This document shows positions 31,439 to 33,746 of a stretch of 33,746 nt of DNA, piece by piece. Each line of letters opens with the position of its first letter. The stretch's first letter is position 1. The stretch is taken from positions 211 to 33,956 of the forward strand of contig NZ_LMIJ01000018.1 of NCBI RefSeq assembly GCF_001428665.1. The letters are read 5' to 3'. A program made the position numbers and the translations under genes. The notes beneath the pieces were generated by a model, which ran no database searches, was not told the DNA's origin, and was given only the letters and a program-made list of their open reading frames with translations. This DNA comes from Acidovorax sp. Root219 (GTDB taxonomy: Bacteria > Pseudomonadota > Gammaproteobacteria > Burkholderiales > Burkholderiaceae_C).

Positions 31439-31972
31439 GTGAAATTCGTGCACTTTAAGATAATCTCAATCCTTGGCGGATTTTTCGTGGCTTTGGCCGC
31501 TTCTGCACACACGCCTCTTCGCCTTACAGACGCAGATGTGCAGGCATGGGAGGCGAGAAAGGATGTCGCTGAATCGATTCAGTGCAACAGCCTCTTGGGG
31601 GACGCGATTTCGCTTGAACGCCGCTTTGAAGCGATGGGCATGATCAAGGTGCAGGACGGTCTATTTCTGCCAGTGGGCAACAAATACAGGCCCACTTTGT
31701 TTGGAGACTATCTGGTGGCAGCGCAAGTCGGCCGCTCAGCTGGACATCGGAATGCCACGGTGGCTACCGTCTACCTGCAGAACCAGACCGGCAAGCTTTT
31801 CGCCGAAATGCTGGAGATGTCCAAGATTGACGAGGCGGCGAAGACCAAGGAGCCCTCATATATCAAAAGGACTGGCTTGAAAACCACCTTGCGCGTTGGC
31901 TCGGCCTCCGAGCTTTCCGTGGGGAATGCCACGCTCAAGTACCAGTCGTCCATATCATGCCAAGTGCAATAA
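31439..31972 (+). CDS. Exported protein of unknown function (variable slot, unit 2)
   Basis: A 177-residue protein from a GTG at 31439 that opens a signal peptide: MKFVHFKIISILGGFFVALAASA, with cleavage expected after ASA. The open frame extends upstream to a TTG at 31382, which would put charged residues before the signal and is less likely. The mature part (HTPLRLTDADVQAWEARKDVAESIQCNSLLGDAISLERRFEAMGMIKVQDGLFLPVGN) is soluble, with two cysteines (QCNS near the N-terminus and SCQVQ at the end) that could form a disulfide. No family was recognised. It is unrelated to the 446-residue gene occupying the same place in the first unit. Its stop codon lies inside direct repeat R2. Confidence 0.7.
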   Translation: MKFVHFKIISILGGFFVALAASAHTPLRLTDADVQAWEARKDVAESIQCNSLLGDAISLERRFEAMGMIKVQDGLFLPVGNKYRPTLFGDYLVAAQVGRSAGHRNATVATVYLQNQTGKLFAEMLEMSKIDEAAKTKEPSYIKRTGLKTTLRVGSASELSVGNATLKYQSSISCQVQ

Positions 31973-32050
31973 GGGCGTGCTTGGCCGGGATTGAAAAAGA
32001 CGAATGAGTTTGAGGTGGCCACGTCAGTTGCTCCATCCCATCAAGCGCTT
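31967..32050 (+). repeat. Direct repeat R2 (84 bp)
   Basis: Second copy of the 83-bp repeat at 30263-30345. It begins in the last codons of the 177-residue gene and ends 14 bases before the stop of the metallo-beta-lactamase-fold gene on the other strand. It marks the exact border between the AT-rich accessory block and high-GC core sequence, as expected for a recombination junction. No integrase or tRNA is next to it. Confidence 0.85.
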
Positions 32051-32064
32051 CCGCGCCGCCCGTG

Positions 32065-32931
32065 CTACCAGGCCATTTCCCCCTTGGCCACCTTGGCGCC
32101 GATGTCCAGCGCGATCGGCAGCCCCGCGTCCGGGTACTGCCTCTTGAGTGCCCCCGACAGTGCCTGCGAATCCTTGGCCTCAGGGATGGCCGCTATGAAG
32201 TGCTTGAGGTACCGGCGGGTGAAGTCGATGGAGCGCCCGTCCAGCGCGTCGCCGACTTTCATGTGGCCCGGCACCACCAGTGCGGGCTTGAGCGCCTGCA
32301 TCTCGTCCAGCTGCGCCAGCCATGCCAGGCGTTGGGCAGGTGTCTGCGTGTTGGCGGTCCATACATGCAGGTTGGACCACAGCGCCACATTGCCGGTGAT
32401 GGCCCTGGCCGAAGGAATCCAGACATAGGGGCGGTTGGCAAGCTCGCCAGTGGTGCCCCGGATTTCCACGCTGTGCCCGTCCACGCTCAGCACCGTGGTG
32501 GGCAGCACCTGCGGCGCCACCGGCCGCCTGGGTGCGTTGGCGCCGAGGCGTGGGCCCCAGACTTTCATCTTCTCCTGCATGTGTTCCCTGATTTCCTGTG
32601 CCACCGCCTGGGTGGCTACCACCTGCGCATCGGGGAAAAGCGCCTGGAGCGCTTCTGCGCCGAAGTAGTAGTCGGGGTCAGCATCGCTGATGAGGATGGT
32701 CTTGAGCGCCTTGCCGCTGTCGAGCACGGCGGCGGCAATGCGCAGGGCATCCGCCCGCGTGAAGCCCGCGCCGATCACCATGGCTTGCTTGTCGCCGGTG
32801 ACCAGCGTGGCGTTGACACCGAAGCTGGTCTCCGGTGCCGTGACCACGCTGATTTTGAGCGGCTCGGCCGCCTGCGAGAAGAAGGTGATGCTGGCCAGGG
32901 CGAGGGCGCTGATGGCAGGGAGGTATTTCAT
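32065..32931 (-). CDS. Metallo-beta-lactamase-fold protein with degenerate metal motif
   Basis: A 288-residue exported protein (signal MKYLPAISALALASITFFSQAA). The MBL fold is visible from FGVNATLVTGDKQAMVIGAGFTRADALRIAAAVLDSGKALKTILISD onward. The zinc motif H-x-H-x-D-H appears as D-A-D-P-D-Y (ISDADPDYYFGAEAL): both His of the first pair are Asp and the last His is Tyr. The middle Asp ligand of TGD is Asn (ITGNVALWSN), while the late His of VVPGHMKVGD is kept. Catalysis with the usual dinuclear site looks doubtful. The ATG at 32931 is supported by the signal peptide; the longer frame is shadow. It lies 73 bases downstream of the dioxygenase gene on the same strand. Confidence 0.82.
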   Translation of the reverse strand: MKYLPAISALALASITFFSQAAEPLKISVVTAPETSFGVNATLVTGDKQAMVIGAGFTRADALRIAAAVLDSGKALKTILISDADPDYYFGAEALQALFPDAQVVATQAVAQEIREHMQEKMKVWGPRLGANAPRRPVAPQVLPTTVLSVDGHSVEIRGTTGELANRPYVWIPSARAITGNVALWSNLHVWTANTQTPAQRLAWLAQLDEMQALKPALVVPGHMKVGDALDGRSIDFTRRYLKHFIAAIPEAKDSQALSGALKRQYPDAGLPIALDIGAKVAKGEMAW

Positions 32932-33004
32932 AAGGCTCTCGTTCGAGGGATGGGTTGTGAACAGCCCGGGATGGGTACTGCGGCAGGAAGGTGAATGCAC
33001 TGAA

Positions 33005-33649
33005 TCAGACGGCGACCACGATGGGAAACCGCGCCTGCAGCCCATCGGCGCCGGGCGCAAACGGCACGGTGACGGCGCTGCGTTCGGCCTCTGACAGGCC
33101 GCGCCACACCGGGTCGCGCGCGTTGCCCGCGTCGCCGGCCACATACAGCTGCGTGGTCAGCAGCTCGCGCTGGCCCAGCCGCACCTTGAAGTGCACGTGC
33201 GAGGTGCGCCCTGCATAGGGCACGGGGCGGATGGTGCGAAAGCGGTAGCTGCCGTCCTGCGCCACGGCCACGCGGCCAAAGCCCTGGAAGGCGGCGTCCG
33301 CCCTGCCCCAGTCGCCCGGGTGGTGGTAGTGGCCATCGGCATCGCTCTGCCAGATCTCGACCTGCGCGCCGCGCACGGGCCTGCCCGCCATGTCGGTCAC
33401 CGTGCCGTCCAGCCAGGCCGGCTGGCCGCCGCCGTAGCTGAGCCGGCCATTGCGCAGCAGGTCGTGGTCGGCGTCGGCAGGCAGGCGCACGGGGTAGAAG
33501 GGCCCTTCGGTTTGCGATGGCGTGGCGATGCGCGCGGCAGCGGGTTGCGCGCGGGCGCCCAGCCAGAGCGCCGGGGCGGCCACCAGGGCGGCTGCAAAGG
33601 CGCGCCGATGGAGCGCGCCCGCATTCACCCTCACGCCCCCGGCCATCAT
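33005..33649 (-). CDS. Intradiol ring-cleavage dioxygenase-like protein
   Basis: A 214-residue protein with a possible Tat-type leader (HRRAFAAALVAAPALWLGARAQ). The mature part has the protocatechuate 3,4-dioxygenase-like fold: TEGPFYPVRLP (residues 47-57), LDGTVTDMAGRPVRGAQVEIWQSDADGHYHH, FQGFGRVAVAQDGSYRFRTIRPVPYAGRTSHVHFKV. The four Fe(III) ligands of the family are all in place: Tyr of GHY, Tyr of PVPY, and both His of HVHF. Export to the periplasm is typical of a little-studied branch of the family, so the substrate may not be a classic catechol. The start is the ATG at 33649, which overlaps the stop of the preceding gene (ATGA) with AGGGG upstream. Confidence 0.88.
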   Translation of the reverse strand: MMAGGVRVNAGALHRRAFAAALVAAPALWLGARAQPAAARIATPSQTEGPFYPVRLPADADHDLLRNGRLSYGGGQPAWLDGTVTDMAGRPVRGAQVEIWQSDADGHYHHPGDWGRADAAFQGFGRVAVAQDGSYRFRTIRPVPYAGRTSHVHFKVRLGQRELLTTQLYVAGDAGNARDPVWRGLSEAERSAVTVPFAPGADGLQARFPIVVAV

Positions 33650-33746
33650 GCCCACCCCTGCAGCACCACCTTGCCGCGTGCCGTGCCCGATTCGAGCAGC
33701 GCATGCGCCTTCTTCAGGTTCTCGGCGTTGATGCTGCCAAAGCGCT
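33646..33746 (-). CDS. Zinc-type alcohol dehydrogenase / quinone reductase family, C-terminal part
   Basis: Partial at the window edge. The last ~32 residues read FGSINAENLKKAHALLESGTARGKVVLQGWA and stop. The helix followed by GKVVL is the standard C-terminus of medium-chain dehydrogenases/reductases of the quinone-reductase branch. The stop overlaps the dioxygenase start by ATGA, indicating an operon read leftward through the dioxygenase and probably the MBL-fold gene. Confidence 0.72.
   Translation of the reverse strand, partial: RFGSINAENLKKAHALLESGTARGKVVLQGWA

Noticed and set aside
31967..32050. Attachment site of an integrated element
   Set aside because: The direct repeats bound one edge well, but there is no integrase, tRNA or matching copy at the left edge of the block near 25.3-26.1 kb. 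Duplication by recombination explains them better.

Overview
The window reads as a high-GC betaproteobacterial chromosome, most likely Burkholderiales/Comamonadaceae (Acidovorax-like). This is inferred from the codon style, a Bug-family (TctC) binding protein beside a GntR/FCD regulator, the bacteriophytochrome cluster, and many LysR, MerR, Lrp and AraC regulators. No rRNA, tRNA, transposase, integrase or CRISPR array was recognised.

Layout. (1) 1-3850: small and decayed genes. There are two paralogous 69-residue proteins (74-283 and 2326-2535), an AT-rich hypothetical gene that appears split by two homopolymer frameshifts (292-760), and an orphan C-terminal fragment of a leucine-rich-repeat protein (955-1131) whose full-length relative lies at 19842-21257. 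A MerR regulator sits divergent to an SRPBCC gene across a textbook MerR-type promoter, and a 101-residue protein follows a perfect LexA (SOS) box. (2) 4173-12390: a compact five-gene signalling operon: KaiC-like double ATPase, hybrid histidine kinase, bacteriophytochrome kinase, single-domain response regulator, and a REC-GAF-kinase-REC hybrid kinase. It looks like red/far-red light input wired to a KaiC-type ATPase, with no kaiA or kaiB in the window. (3) 12483-23112: ordinary metabolic and regulatory genes: a lipoprotein; an MDR oxidoreductase and tautomerase divergent from a LysR regulator; a gamma-glutamyltransferase/TctC pair divergent from a GntR regulator; the LRR protein; and a lysine-dehydrogenase-like gene divergent from an Lrp regulator, with a three-site operator between them. 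(4) 23232-25289: a hypothetical protein, an AraC regulator and a DUF3703 protein.

(5) 25319-32050 is the accessory block and the most unusual part. From about 26.15 kb it is clearly AT-richer. It holds a Tat-type DUF1266 protein, two exported SUMF1-fold proteins lacking the catalytic cysteines of formylglycine-generating enzymes, and a partly duplicated multi-gene unit. That unit is: SUMF1 gene, conserved GC-rich spacer, four-helix membrane protein, variable exported or membrane gene, and an 83-84 bp direct repeat. In the second unit the SUMF1 gene has decayed to its last ~48 codons, and the variable slot holds a different gene (177 residues instead of 446). This looks like a modular envelope locus that grows by tandem duplication and swaps its last gene. 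Its function is unknown.

(6) 32065-33746: return to high-GC core sequence, with a probable operon of an MDR oxidoreductase (partial), an intradiol dioxygenase and a metallo-beta-lactamase-fold protein with a degenerate metal motif.
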